A stretch of 64,000 nucleotides of DNA from assembly GCF_014873495.1 (NCBI RefSeq), contig NZ_JADBGF010000001.1, positions 992,001 through 1,056,000 on the forward strand, read 5' to 3'. Origin of the DNA: Streptomyces stelliscabiei. GTDB taxonomy: Bacteria > Actinomycetota > Actinomycetes > Streptomycetales > Streptomycetaceae. Positions 21,999 to 29,962 of the stretch are shown here, one piece after another. The notes below the pieces were generated by a model, which was given only the letters and a program-made list of their open reading frames with translations, was not told the DNA's origin and searched no databases. How positions within the stretch are numbered: position 1 is the stretch's first letter; every line of letters begins with the position of its first letter. The translations under genes and the position numbers were made by a program.

Positions 21999-22208
21999 AT
22001 GAGCAACCCGTTCGAGGACCCCGAGGGCACCTACCTGGTGCTGGTCAACGACGAGAACCAGCACAGCCTGTGGCCGGACTTCGTGGAGGTGCCGGCCGGC
22101 TGGCGGGTGGTGCACGGACCCGATTCGCGGCAGTCCTGCCTGGACCACGTCGAGGCCCACTGGACCGACATGCGGCCGCGGAGCCTGGCCGAGTCGATGG
22201 ACGGCTGA
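21999..22208 (+). CDS. mbtH: MbtH-like NRPS partner protein
   Basis: A 69-residue MbtH-family protein that binds adenylation domains and supports their folding and activity. It has the family signature: NPFEDPEG start, [27 protein letters not shown] and the closing [19 protein letters not shown]. All three conserved tryptophans are present. The gene starts 31 nt after the NRPS stop behind an AAAGAGGA ribosome site, so it is surely cotranscribed. It is followed immediately by a strong hairpin. Confidence 0.98.
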   Translation: MSNPFEDPEGTYLVLVNDENQHSLWPDFVEVPAGWRVVHGPDSRQSCLDHVEAHWTDMRPRSLAESMDG

Positions 22209-22218
22209 CACGAGGGAC

Positions 22219-22259
22219 ACGGGAAGGGGGGCCGGTCGGTGACCGGCCCCCCTTCCCGT
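22219..22259. terminator. Bidirectional hairpin terminator between mbtH and the binding-protein gene
   Basis: A perfect inverted repeat has 19-bp arms (22219-22237 and 22241-22259) and a 3-nt loop (GGT). It lies 11 nt after the mbtH stop and 14 nt from the stop of the convergent lipoprotein gene, so it can end transcription from both sides. Confidence 0.9.
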
Positions 22260-22272
22260 ACCTTCTGCCGCG

Positions 22273-23340
22273 TCAGGACGCGGGCTGCTCCACCTCGGTG
22301 TCCGTCTTGCCGTCGACGGCCGCCGCCAGCTGCGGGGCCAGCCGCTCGACCACGTAGGGCAGGCTGAGGACGGAGACGAAGGACGTGGCGTTGCCGTAGT
22401 CGCTGCTCTCGTTCACGAAGACCTCGCGGCCCTCCTTCACGACCCCCAGGTCCTTGTACGAGGCGTCCTTGTGCAGCTTCGCGGCGTCCTTGGCCGGGTC
22501 GCCGACGATCCACACGATGACGTCCTGGTCCAGCAGGTCGGTGCGCTCCTTGCTGATGTTCGCCCCGAACCGGTCGCCGATCGCCTTGTCCAGGTCGGCC
22601 GGCAGGGAGAAGCCGAGGCCGGTCAGGAGCCGTGAGCGGGCGTCCTCGCTGCCGAAGACGAACATGCCCTCGTACGGGGTGGCCATGACGGCCGTCGCGC
22701 CCTTGAACGCCGGGTACTTGTCGGCGGCGGCCTTGATCTTCGCCTCGGTGTCGGCGACCGCCTCGGTGGCCTCCTTCTCCTTGCCGAGCGCCCTGCCGAT
22801 CGTCTCGGTCTGCTCCTGCCACGGCACGCCGTAGTCGTTGTACGCCTTCGGCTGGGCGACCACGGGCGCGAACTTGGACAGCGACTCGTACTGGTCCTTG
22901 GTGAGTCCGCCGTACACCGCGAGGATCAGGTCGGGCTTGAGGGCGGCGATCTTCTCCACCTGCGGGCCGGTGCCCGTGTCCTTGAGGACGGTCGGGGCCT
23001 TCGCGGAGCCCAGCTTGTCCTCGGCCCAGGGGCCGATGGCGCCCTTGTAGCCGCCGAGCCACTCGGTGGTGCCGACGGGGACCTTGCCGAGGGCGAGGAC
23101 CGCGTCCTGGTCGGTGAGGCCGACGGTGACGATCCGCTCGGGCTCGGCCTCGATGGTCGTACTGCCGTACTTGTGGTCGATGGAGACCGGGAAGGCGGAC
23201 CCGCCGGAGGACGTGCTCGCCTCCGCGCCGGCGCCCGAGGTGTCGGAGTCCGAATCGCCGCCACCGCACGCGGTGGCGAGGAGCAGGGTGGCGGAGGCGA
23301 GCACGACGGCGAGCCGTGGCGCTCTGCGGGAGCGGAACAT
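22273..23340 (-). CDS. Siderophore-binding lipoprotein (FepB/FecB-type solute-binding protein)
   Basis: Extracytoplasmic receptor (355 aa) for the ferric siderophore. The N-terminus is a lipoprotein signal, with a basic start, a hydrophobic stretch and the lipobox LLATAC, followed by a Gly/Asp/Ser-rich linker. The mature part has the periplasmic-binding-protein-2 pattern: IDHKYGSTTIEAEPERIVTV near the start, a KPDLILAVYGGLTKDQYESL segment, and Trp/Tyr residues through the cleft region. The ATG shares one base with the stop of the ABC gene upstream (TGATG), making it the last gene of the leftward iron-controlled operon. It presumably hands ligand to the FecCD permeases at the other end of the locus. 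Confidence 0.95.
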   Translation of the reverse strand: MFRSRRAPRLAVVLASATLLLATACGGGDSDSDTSGAGAEASTSSGGSAFPVSIDHKYGSTTIEAEPERIVTVGLTDQDAVLALGKVPVGTTEWLGGYKGAIGPWAEDKLGSAKAPTVLKDTGTGPQVEKIAALKPDLILAVYGGLTKDQYESLSKFAPVVAQPKAYNDYGVPWQEQTETIGRALGKEKEATEAVADTEAKIKAAADKYPAFKGATAVMATPYEGMFVFGSEDARSRLLTGLGFSLPADLDKAIGDRFGANISKERTDLLDQDVIVWIVGDPAKDAAKLHKDASYKDLGVVKEGREVFVNESSDYGNATSFVSVLSLPYVVERLAPQLAAAVDGKTDTEVEQPAS

Positions 23341-25208
23341 CAGAGGTCCTTCGGTTCGGGGTTCTGCGGAGCGGTACGTGTGGGGGTCTCGGAGGCCGGC
23401 CGGGGGCCGGTGTCGCGGGCGTCGGACCAGGCCGACCAGAGGGCGGCGTAGGGGCCGCGCGCGGCGTGCAGTTCGTCGTGGGTGCCGCTCTCGACCACCC
23501 GGCCGGCCTCCATGACGACGACGCGGTCGGCGGTGGCGGCCTGGCTGAGGCGGTGGGCGACGATCAGCGCGGTCCGGCCGTCCACCGCGCGGGCGACCGC
23601 CTTCTCCAGCGTGCGCGCGCCGGCGCTGCCCGCCTCGGCGGTGGCCTCGTCGAGGATCACCAGGGGCGGGTCGGCGAGGATCAGCCGGGCCAGGGCGAGG
23701 GCCTGGGTCCGTTCGCCGCTGAGCCGGTGGCCGCCGTCGCCGACGACCGTGGCGAGCCCGTCGGGCAGGGCCTCGGCCCAGGCGAGGGCGTCGACCCGGT
23801 CGAGGGCGGCACGCAGTTCGTCGTCGCCGGCGTCGGGCTTGGCGAGCCGCAGGTCGTCGGCGAGGGGGCCCGCGAAGACATGGGTCTCCTGGGTGATCAG
23901 GGCGATGGTGCGGGAGGCGGCGGAGCCGAGTTCGGTGGGTGGGACGCCGCCCACCAGGACGCTGCCGGTGGTGGGGGGCTGGATGCCCGCGACGAGCTTG
24001 GCCAGGGTGGTCTTGCCGGCTCCGCTGGCACCGACGAGGGCCACGCGTTCGCCGTGCCGGATGGTCAGGTCGATGTCGTGCAGGACGGGATGGCCGGGCC
24101 GGTAGGCATGGCCGAGACCCCGGACGGTGACGTCGGCGCCGCCGGTCCGCACGGTGTGCGCCGGCGCCGGGGGTACGGGCTCGTCGGTGACGCCGACGAG
24201 CCGGGCGAGGCCCGCCGTGGCCGACTGGGCGTCGTCGAGGAGGGCCAGGGCCGCGTTGACGGGGCCGAAGAGGTTGTGGAAGTACAGGGCTGCGGCGGTC
24301 GCGGTACCGATGCCGGCCGAGCCGTCGCGGACCAGCCAGTAGCCGGTGACCAGGACGGCGGCGAGACCGATGTACTCGGCGATGTGCAGCCGGCTGTAGA
24401 AGCCGAGGACGAGCCGTACGCCCCGCATCGTCAGCGCCACCACGGACCAGGAGCGTTCGGTGACCCGCTCGGTGTGCTCCCTGCCGAGCCGGAACGCCCG
24501 CACGGTGGAGCTGCCCCCGATGGTGTCCAGCATCTGCTGCTGCTGGGCACCGGCGGCCACCCGCTGCTCGGCGTAGAGCGGGATGGCGCGGCTGACGTAC
24601 CAGCGTGCGGTGGCCGCCTGGACGGGGACCGCGAGCAGCGCGGCCAGCAGGAACCGCCAGTCGAGCAGGGCCATGGCGCCGAGGGTGAGGACGATGGTGA
24701 GCAGGGAACTGCTCAGCGCGGGCAGCGCGTTGCGGACGGCGTCGGCGATGAGGGAGACGTCTGCGGTGACCCGGGCGGTCAGGTCGCCGGCGCCGGCCTT
24801 CTCGACGCGCTCCAGCGGGAGGGCGAGGGCCCGTTCGACGAAGCGTTCGCGCAGCCGGGCCAGGGTCGTCTCGCCCAGCCGGGCGATCTGCGACAGCCCG
24901 AACCCGGCGGTGACGCCCTGGACCACGGCGACGGCCACCAGGAGAACGGCCGTGACCGTGATGGCGTCGGCGGACCCGCGGTCGGCGGCCAGGTCGACGA
25001 TCCGGCCCAGCAGGGGCTGGACGAGCAGGCCGACGGCGGTGGAGGCGACCATGACGGTGAAGGCGGACAGTGCCAGTCGCCGTTGCGGGCGCAGCAGTTC
25101 GGCGACGGCGGCGCGGGTGCGGGCGGGTGTGGCGACGGGCAGCAGTGCGGGTCCGGTGCGGTCGTCGTCGCGGGGAGCGGCTTCGACGGCGTCGGATGGC
25201 TCGGTCAT
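23340..25208 (-). CDS. Exporter-fold ABC half-transporter, catalytically intact nucleotide-site partner
   Basis: A fused membrane plus ATPase half-transporter (622 aa) with about six helices in the first 320 residues. The nucleotide domain has an intact Walker A (GASGAGKTT, about residue 393), Walker B ILDEAT and an H-loop histidine (VAHRL), but a degenerate signature LSGER instead of LSGGQ. ATG 25208 is chosen because it overlaps the upstream stop in ATGA; an in-frame ATG 10 codons earlier is less likely. It forms a heterodimer with the next gene upstream. The role is siderophore export by most analogies, although IrtAB/YbtPQ show that this fold can import siderophores. Confidence 0.93.
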   Translation of the reverse strand: MTEPSDAVEAAPRDDDRTGPALLPVATPARTRAAVAELLRPQRRLALSAFTVMVASTAVGLLVQPLLGRIVDLAADRGSADAITVTAVLLVAVAVVQGVTAGFGLSQIARLGETTLARLRERFVERALALPLERVEKAGAGDLTARVTADVSLIADAVRNALPALSSSLLTIVLTLGAMALLDWRFLLAALLAVPVQAATARWYVSRAIPLYAEQRVAAGAQQQQMLDTIGGSSTVRAFRLGREHTERVTERSWSVVALTMRGVRLVLGFYSRLHIAEYIGLAAVLVTGYWLVRDGSAGIGTATAAALYFHNLFGPVNAALALLDDAQSATAGLARLVGVTDEPVPPAPAHTVRTGGADVTVRGLGHAYRPGHPVLHDIDLTIRHGERVALVGASGAGKTTLAKLVAGIQPPTTGSVLVGGVPPTELGSAASRTIALITQETHVFAGPLADDLRLAKPDAGDDELRAALDRVDALAWAEALPDGLATVVGDGGHRLSGERTQALALARLILADPPLVILDEATAEAGSAGARTLEKAVARAVDGRTALIVAHRLSQAATADRVVVMEAGRVVESGTHDELHAARGPYAALWSAWSDARDTGPRPASETPTRTAPQNPEPKDL

Positions 25209-26959
25209 GTGAGTACCGCCGTACGGTAGTCGGCGCACTCGTGGACGAGGCGCTCGTGGTCGCCGGTCGCGGTGACCCGGCCGTCGCGGAGGAGGACCGC
25301 GCGGTCGGTGACGGCGAGCAGGGCCGGGCTGTTGGTCACCAGGAGCGTGGTGCGTGCGCCGCGGACGTCCCTGATCCCGGCGGCGATCCGGGACTCGGTG
25401 ACGGCGTCGACGGCGGTCGCGGGCTCGTGCACGACGAGGACGGGCGCGTCGGCGGCCAGGGCGCGGGCCAGGGCCACGCGCTGACGCTGGCCGCCGGAGA
25501 GCGAACGGCCGCGTGCGGTGACGGGCGTGTCCACGCCGTGGGGCAGCGCGCGGACGACCTCGTCGGTGCCGGAGGCCACCATCACGGCGGTGACGCGGGG
25601 TGAGTCGGCGGTGGCGCGCGCCGATGGACCCGTCGCCGGTACGGCCTGCGCGGGGGCGCCGACCGCCGCCGTGACGTTGTCGAGGACCGTCCCCTCGAAC
25701 AGGTCCGCGTCGTGCTCGGCGACGAGGATCGCCGCGCGTACGTCGGCCAGGCCCAGCGCGGTCAGTGGCGTGCCGTCGAGTTCCACGGCGCCCTCGGCGG
25801 GGTCGACGCGGCGGCCGAGGACGCGGAGCAGGGCGGCGGCGTCGGCGGGGTCGGTGGTGGCGATGCCGACCATCTCGCCGGGGGCGATGTCGAGGTCGAG
25901 GGCGCGCAGGGTGCCGTACGTGAGGGCGCGCAGCGTCAGCCGTCCCTCGACGCCGTCCGCGGGGAGGCCGTCGGCTGAGGGGGCGTCGGACACGTCACCG
26001 GGGGCTTCGAGCACCTCCGCGATCCGGGCGGCGGAGGCGCGGCCCTGGGCCAGTTCGGCGTTGACCCAGGCGAACTCGCCGAGCGGGCCGACGAGGAACA
26101 GGGCGAGCCCGACGGAGGAGACGAGTTCGCCGAGGCCGATGTCACCGCGGGCGGCGAGGCGTCCGCCGACGAGGGCGACCAGGGCGATGAAGGCGCCGGT
26201 GAGGATGGTGACGACACCGTTCTGCCAGGCCTCGGCGCGGGCGGCGCGCAGGGTCGCGGCGAGGGAGTCCTGGCTGACGCGCCGGTAACGGCTGACAGCC
26301 GCCCGCTCGGCTCCGATGCCCTTGAGGACGCGCAGTCCGGCCACCAGGTCGGCGGCGACGCCGGAGGCCTGCGCGGCACGTTCCTGTTCGGTCTCGCTGC
26401 GCCGTTCCAGGGGCTTGCTCAGCAGGTGTCCCAGCCACAGCAGCAGCGGGGTGCCGAGGAGGACGAGCAGGCCCAGGGCGAGGGAGACCCGCAGCAGCGC
26501 GACCGCTCCGACCACGAGACCCGCGGTGGCGGCGAAGGCGACGATGAGGGCCATCGCGACGGCACCGACCCGTTTGGCGTCCTCGGTGGCGATGTTCGTC
26601 AGCTCGCCCGGCAGCCGCCCCTCCTCGGCACCGCCCTCGGGGGCCAGGACGCGGCCGACGAGTTCGGTCCTGAGGTGGTGGGCGGCCGTGACGGCGGCGC
26701 GCTCACCCGCCCTCGCGCTGAAGCGGAAGCTGAAGGAGAGTCCGACATACACGACGGCGAGAACGGCGAGCCACAACAGCAGTCCGGGGACGTCACCGTC
26801 CACGACTCCGCGCTCGATGGCCAGTCCGATGAGCACCGGCACCAGGGCCTCGCCCGTCTGGTGGCCCATCCCGAGGACCGCGCCCACCAGGACATCCCGA
26901 CGCTGTCCGCCGACCGCACGCCACAGGACGTTCCGTCCCGGCGGGTCCGCCTTCCTCAC
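25205..26959 (-). CDS. Exporter-fold ABC half-transporter with degenerate Walker motifs
   Basis: First gene of the leftward operon (584 aa), with about six membrane helices then an ATPase domain. Its own ATP site is degraded: the Walker A region reads GIATTDPADAAA with no GKS/T, Walker B has His for Asp (VLVVHEP), and the H-loop reads VTNSP without histidine. The signature LSGGQRQR is intact. These losses complement those of the partner gene, so one composite site is canonical and the other degenerate, as in known heterodimeric exporters. Start is taken as GTG 26959, behind GGAGGGG; an upstream ATG at 27001 lacks a ribosome site and sits against the iron box. Confidence 0.92.
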   Translation of the reverse strand: MRKADPPGRNVLWRAVGGQRRDVLVGAVLGMGHQTGEALVPVLIGLAIERGVVDGDVPGLLLWLAVLAVVYVGLSFSFRFSARAGERAAVTAAHHLRTELVGRVLAPEGGAEEGRLPGELTNIATEDAKRVGAVAMALIVAFAATAGLVVGAVALLRVSLALGLLVLLGTPLLLWLGHLLSKPLERRSETEQERAAQASGVAADLVAGLRVLKGIGAERAAVSRYRRVSQDSLAATLRAARAEAWQNGVVTILTGAFIALVALVGGRLAARGDIGLGELVSSVGLALFLVGPLGEFAWVNAELAQGRASAARIAEVLEAPGDVSDAPSADGLPADGVEGRLTLRALTYGTLRALDLDIAPGEMVGIATTDPADAAALLRVLGRRVDPAEGAVELDGTPLTALGLADVRAAILVAEHDADLFEGTVLDNVTAAVGAPAQAVPATGPSARATADSPRVTAVMVASGTDEVVRALPHGVDTPVTARGRSLSGGQRQRVALARALAADAPVLVVHEPATAVDAVTESRIAAGIRDVRGARTTLLVTNSPALLAVTDRAVLLRDGRVTATGDHERLVHECADYRTAVLT

Positions 26960-27006
26960 GTGCCCCTCCGGACCGGTTTCACCTACACAGAAGAAGTACA
27001 AGAAAC

Positions 27007-27025
27007 TTAGGTAAGGCTAACTACA
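27007..27025. promoter_or_regulatory. Iron-box-like operator upstream of the ABC/binding-protein operon
   Basis: TTAGGTAAGGCTAACTACA matches the iron-box consensus at 14 of 19 positions, with the left arm TTAGGT and centre AGGCT intact. It lies 48 nt upstream of the GTG at 26959. With the two boxes at 2.8-2.9 kb this places every transcription unit of the siderophore locus under a predicted iron repressor. Confidence 0.72.
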
Positions 27026-27129
27026 TTTGCCTTCCCGTGACCAGCCCCGAGACGTCTTCGAGACCTGACCGAGCTTGTCCGAGGCCGGGGGCGCCATCCG
27101 ATTGACGCGCCAACTTGCTTACTCAGCAC

Positions 27130-27586
27130 GCCAGTTCATCGTCGTCATCCAGCCGAACTTCCTGCGCCACTACGGCGACGACTACGCCACGACCATGGGC
27201 GAGGACCGGGCCGGCTGGCTGCACCGGGGCCGGGTCTTCCTCGACCACGGCGTCCGGGTCGTCGGCAGCTCGGACCGCCCGGTCGCGGACGGCCCCCGGT
27301 CGCGGACGGTGCCCCGCTGCGGGCGGTCCGGTTCATGGTGGAGCGGGCCTCGGAGTCCGGCCGCCTCATCGGCGCGGACGAGGCGGTCACCGTCGAGGAG
27401 GCTCTGCGCGCGTACACGATCGAGGCGGCACGCGCCTGCCAGGGGGAGAGCGACGCCGGCACCCTCGCCCCCGGCAAGCGGGCCGACCTCGTGGTGCTGG
27501 GCGACGATCCGCGCCGGGTGGAGGTGTCACGCATCGGGGAGATCGAGGTGGTGCGGACGTTCGTCGAGGGTGAGGACACGTCCTGA
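27130..27586 (+). pseudogene. Amidohydrolase (family 3 type) remnant, 5'-truncated and frameshifted
   Basis: Two frames together give the C-terminal third of a metal-dependent amidohydrolase. The first frame runs QPNFLRHYGDDYATTMGEDR to VVGSSDRPVADG. The second resumes APLRAVRFMVERASESGRLI through SVEEAL-like VTVEEALRAYTIEAARACQG and the closing TLAPGKRADLVVLGDDP. The roughly 300-residue catalytic N-terminal part is absent. The frame break coincides with an imperfect 17-bp tandem duplication (27280-27296 / 27297-27313); removing one copy restores one frame. It sits directly beyond the siderophore locus and is not expected to be functional. Confidence 0.75.
27280..27313. repeat. 17-bp tandem duplication that frameshifts the amidohydrolase remnant
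   Basis: CGGTCGCGGACGGCCCC is followed directly by CGGTCGCGGACGGTGCC, with 15 of 17 bases identical. Seventeen is not a multiple of three, so the duplication shifts the reading frame exactly where homology changes frame. Confidence 0.85.
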
Positions 27587-27761
27587 CGGGGTGAGGGGGC
27601 TTGGGCTGCGGGATCGCGGCCCATCGCTTCGGGGAAGAACAAACGGCGGCCGCTGACGGACAGCCGGTTCGAGGGTCGGCTGCGCCGTCGCCGCCGACCC
27701 GTACGACTGCGTCGGCGTGGCGTGCTCGGGGCAGGTCGAGCCCCGGTCGCCGTGTCCGGCT

Positions 27762-27818
<57 letters not shown>

Positions 27819-27824
27819 AACGCG

Positions 27825-28316
27825 TCAGCCGATCCGCGGTTCCGCCAGCAACACCACTCGGTCTGACGCGACGTCGAACCCAAGGACCGGATGCCCCTGG
27901 TCTCGGTCGCCCTCGGACACCAGCACCACCGGCTTGCCCAGTCGGCGCCCGATCGCGCGGAGAAGTCCGCTCAGGAGTTCCAGCCGTTCTTGCCCCCGCA
28001 ACTCCCGCAGGTCCACGTCGAAACCGATCTCGTCGGCCGACTCCAACCGGAAGATCGCCAGGACATCCGGCACCGGCCAGACCCACAGATCCGCGCACTC
28101 GCCATCAGCGGGCCGCGAGAACATCTCTTCGGCCCGCGGCATCGGCATGATCCCCCCGCCTTCGGAGTACTCACTCCGCCAGCCACTCGAAACGATCAGA
28201 TCAAGCACCGTCTGCCAGTCCTGGACCGTGGTTCCCGTGACCCACACGTCCGGCAGGTACCCCTCCCACTCAAGGTCGAAGAAGCCCTTCACGTCATCCC
28301 ACCGCAGCTCGGACAC
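27825..28316 (-). CDS. Hypothetical protein
   Basis: A 163-residue acidic, soluble protein with several Trp residues near the N-terminus (RWDDVKGFFDLEWEGYLPDV, VWVWPVPDV). It has no signal peptide, membrane segment or motif I recognise. Start is GTG 28316 without an obvious ribosome site. Amphipathic, well-ordered composition and normal codon bias support a real gene. Proteins of this size and composition occur among toxin-immunity families, but nothing here establishes that. It stands between a pseudogene and a divergent hypothetical gene. Confidence 0.7.
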   Translation of the reverse strand: MSELRWDDVKGFFDLEWEGYLPDVWVTGTTVQDWQTVLDLIVSSGWRSEYSEGGGIMPMPRAEEMFSRPADGECADLWVWPVPDVLAIFRLESADEIGFDVDLRELRGQERLELLSGLLRAIGRRLGKPVVLVSEGDRDQGHPVLGFDVASDRVVLLAEPRIG

Positions 28317-28491
28317 CGGGCAAGGGTGGCCTCAGTGCGGACACGAGCGCACCCGGATTTCCCCCACCGAGCCCCCAGGTCCCACGCCATCCGTGGTCGG
28401 AGCCCCCAGGCCGCACGGGAAGTCACCGAAGTTGTATACGCGGAGAGTCGGACGCCCAATACTGTGCGCAGACGTCGTCAGGGGGCGCGAG

Positions 28492-29172
28492 ATGAAGTGG
28501 TTCCAGCGCGAGCGCGCCGCACAACAGGCAGTCGTGGCACCGCCGTTGGCCGGGCCCGGCAAGAGCGACGAACCCCCTCGGCAGGCACCCCCGCTGCTCA
28601 CCGCGGGCGGCCCGCCGATCCAGCGGATCGGCGGCGAGGGTGATCAGGTCACCCAGCTGACCACCGGGAAGGGTCCGGTCATCCTCGACATCACGCACAC
28701 GGGGGCCGGGCACTTCGTCGTGGACGCGCTGGACGGGCGGCTGCACTCCCAGAGCCAACTCGTCTACACCGACGGGCCCTTCTCGTGCCGTGCCCTGGTG
28801 AACGCCGACGACCGGCCGGTGCGGGCGCTGCGGATCCAGGCGGACGGACCGTGGACGGTCGACGTGAGGCCGGTGTCGAGCGCGCTCCCCTGCGAGGGCC
28901 ACACCGTGCGTCCCGCCTCGGACGTACTGCGCCACACCGGCGGCCCGGGGATCGCCACCCTCCGGTACGAGGGCGATCCGCGGTCCGAGGACGGCGGCTA
29001 CTTCCTCGTCGACACCTTCGAACCGGACGGCAGCGCCTTCCTCGACGAACTGGCCAACCACGTGGGCCCCTGGCACGGCGAGGCCCCCCTGGCCGGCCCC
29101 TGCCTCATCCACGCCCGCTCCGACGGCCCGTGGTCGATCACCGTCCGGCCGCTGGAGCAGCGGGGCCGATGA
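28492..29172 (+). CDS. Hypothetical beta-rich protein
   Basis: A 226-residue protein. ATG 28492 follows GGGGGC by 6 nt; the frame is open far upstream but without plausible homology. After a Pro/Ala-rich N-terminus of about 45 residues, the rest resembles two similar beta-rich units, each with a GPW(T/S)(V/I) strand: DGPWTVDVRPVS in the middle and DGPWSITVRPLE at the end. No signal peptide or membrane segment. The repeated unit suggests a duplicated beta-sandwich or jelly-roll; no function can be assigned. Confidence 0.72.
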   Translation: MKWFQRERAAQQAVVAPPLAGPGKSDEPPRQAPPLLTAGGPPIQRIGGEGDQVTQLTTGKGPVILDITHTGAGHFVVDALDGRLHSQSQLVYTDGPFSCRALVNADDRPVRALRIQADGPWTVDVRPVSSALPCEGHTVRPASDVLRHTGGPGIATLRYEGDPRSEDGGYFLVDTFEPDGSAFLDELANHVGPWHGEAPLAGPCLIHARSDGPWSITVRPLEQRGR

Positions 29173-29312
29173 TGCCGACGCCGTCTCGGGCCAGGGACTC
29201 GTAGTACGCCTTCTGCGCCGGGTAGCAGTCCTCGAAGTCGGGCCGGGGCCCGCCCCGGCGTGCGGCCGTGAGCATGTCCAGGTAGTACTCCCAGCCGGGG
29301 CCGATCGAGCCG
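29170..29312 (-). pseudogene. SRPBCC (AHSA1-like) C-terminal fragment
   Basis: On the minus strand a stretch reading IGPGWEYYLDMLTAARRGG then FEDCYPAQKAYYESLARDG resembles the C-terminal end of SRPBCC/Activator-of-Hsp90-like proteins, which typically close with GWEYYLD...DYYPAQ. No N-terminal part or start is present, and the frame continues past the expected end without a stop. It overlaps the end of the preceding gene by 3 bp and abuts an opposite-strand fragment at 29314. Treated as a degenerate remnant. Confidence 0.4.
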
Positions 29313-29313
29313 A

Positions 29314-29487
29314 CGGCTGGACGAGGAGCGTGAGGGCAACGTCCGCAGCCTCGCCCTGGTGCCGGAGGGCTGGTTCGAGGAGGACATCGCCGGATTCGCC
29401 GACAACCTCCAGCGGTTCGACACCAGCATCGAGCGGCTGCACGGAAAGGCATGGCCGCGCCCGGAGCCGGGGGCCGGGGCCGGGTAG
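29314..29487 (+). pseudogene. C-terminal gene fragment, unidentified
   Basis: Fifty-seven codons reading RLDEEREGNVRSLALVPEGW then FEEDIAGFADNLQRFDTSIE end at a TAG 11 nt before the next start. Composition and third-position GC look like genuine coding sequence, yet there is no start codon and the segment begins abruptly where the opposite-strand SRPBCC fragment begins. Read as the tail of a lost gene; family not recognised. Confidence 0.4.
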
Positions 29488-29497
29488 CCTCGGGGGC

Positions 29498-29962
29498 ATG
29501 CGGATCTCCGTCTCCTCGGACATGGACGAGCCCGTCGCCCGCCTCCTTCTCACGGAGTTGCGCGACCGGGGCCATGAGGTGCTGACCCACGGCGCGCTGC
29601 GCGTGGGGGACGACGCCAGGTGGGCGGCCTGCTCGGAGGCGGCGGCGCGCGATGTCGCCGCCGGGAGGGCGGACCAGGCCGTCGTGTGCTGCTGGACGGG
29701 CACCGGCGCGTCCATCGCCGCGAACAAGGTGCCCGGGATACGGGCGGCCCTGTGCGCGGACGCCTACACGGCCGACGGTGCCCGGCGCTGGAACGACGCC
29801 AACGTCCTGGCGATCGGGCTGCGGCTGACCTCCGAACCGCTGCTGAGGGAGATCCTCGACGCCTGGTTCGCCGCCGAGGCCGGACAGGACGCCGACGACC
29901 GGGAGAACGTGGCCCTCGTCGAGCGTCTCGACCTCAGCCGGGGTACCGGCCGGAGCGGATGA
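29498..29962 (+). CDS. RpiB/LacA/LacB-family sugar-phosphate isomerase
   Basis: A 154-residue protein of the ribose-5-phosphate isomerase B / galactose-6-phosphate isomerase family. It shows the N-terminal RISVSSDMDEPVARLL strand-loop, the VVCCWTGTGASIAANKVPGI motif holding the catalytic-type cysteine and the GTG anion-binding loop, and the RRWNDANVLAIGLRLTSE signature. Start ATG 29498 follows GGGGGC. Lactobacillales LacAB and generic RpiB cannot be separated here, so the substrate is open. It converges on the kinase gene with a 29-bp overlap of coding ends. Confidence 0.9.
   Translation: MRISVSSDMDEPVARLLLTELRDRGHEVLTHGALRVGDDARWAACSEAAARDVAAGRADQAVVCCWTGTGASIAANKVPGIRAALCADAYTADGARRWNDANVLAIGLRLTSEPLLREILDAWFAAEAGQDADDRENVALVERLDLSRGTGRSG

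Noticed and set aside
10205..22030. A 3,941-codon open frame on the minus strand antisense to the NRPS
   Set aside because: It is a mirror frame produced by the high third-position GC of the NRPS. The translation is Gly/Arg/Val/Gln-rich with no domain, while the plus strand carries continuous NRPS domains.
27825..28316. Immunity-protein assignment for the hypothetical protein
   Set aside because: Size and Trp-rich acidic composition are suggestive, but no toxin gene or family motif is present.
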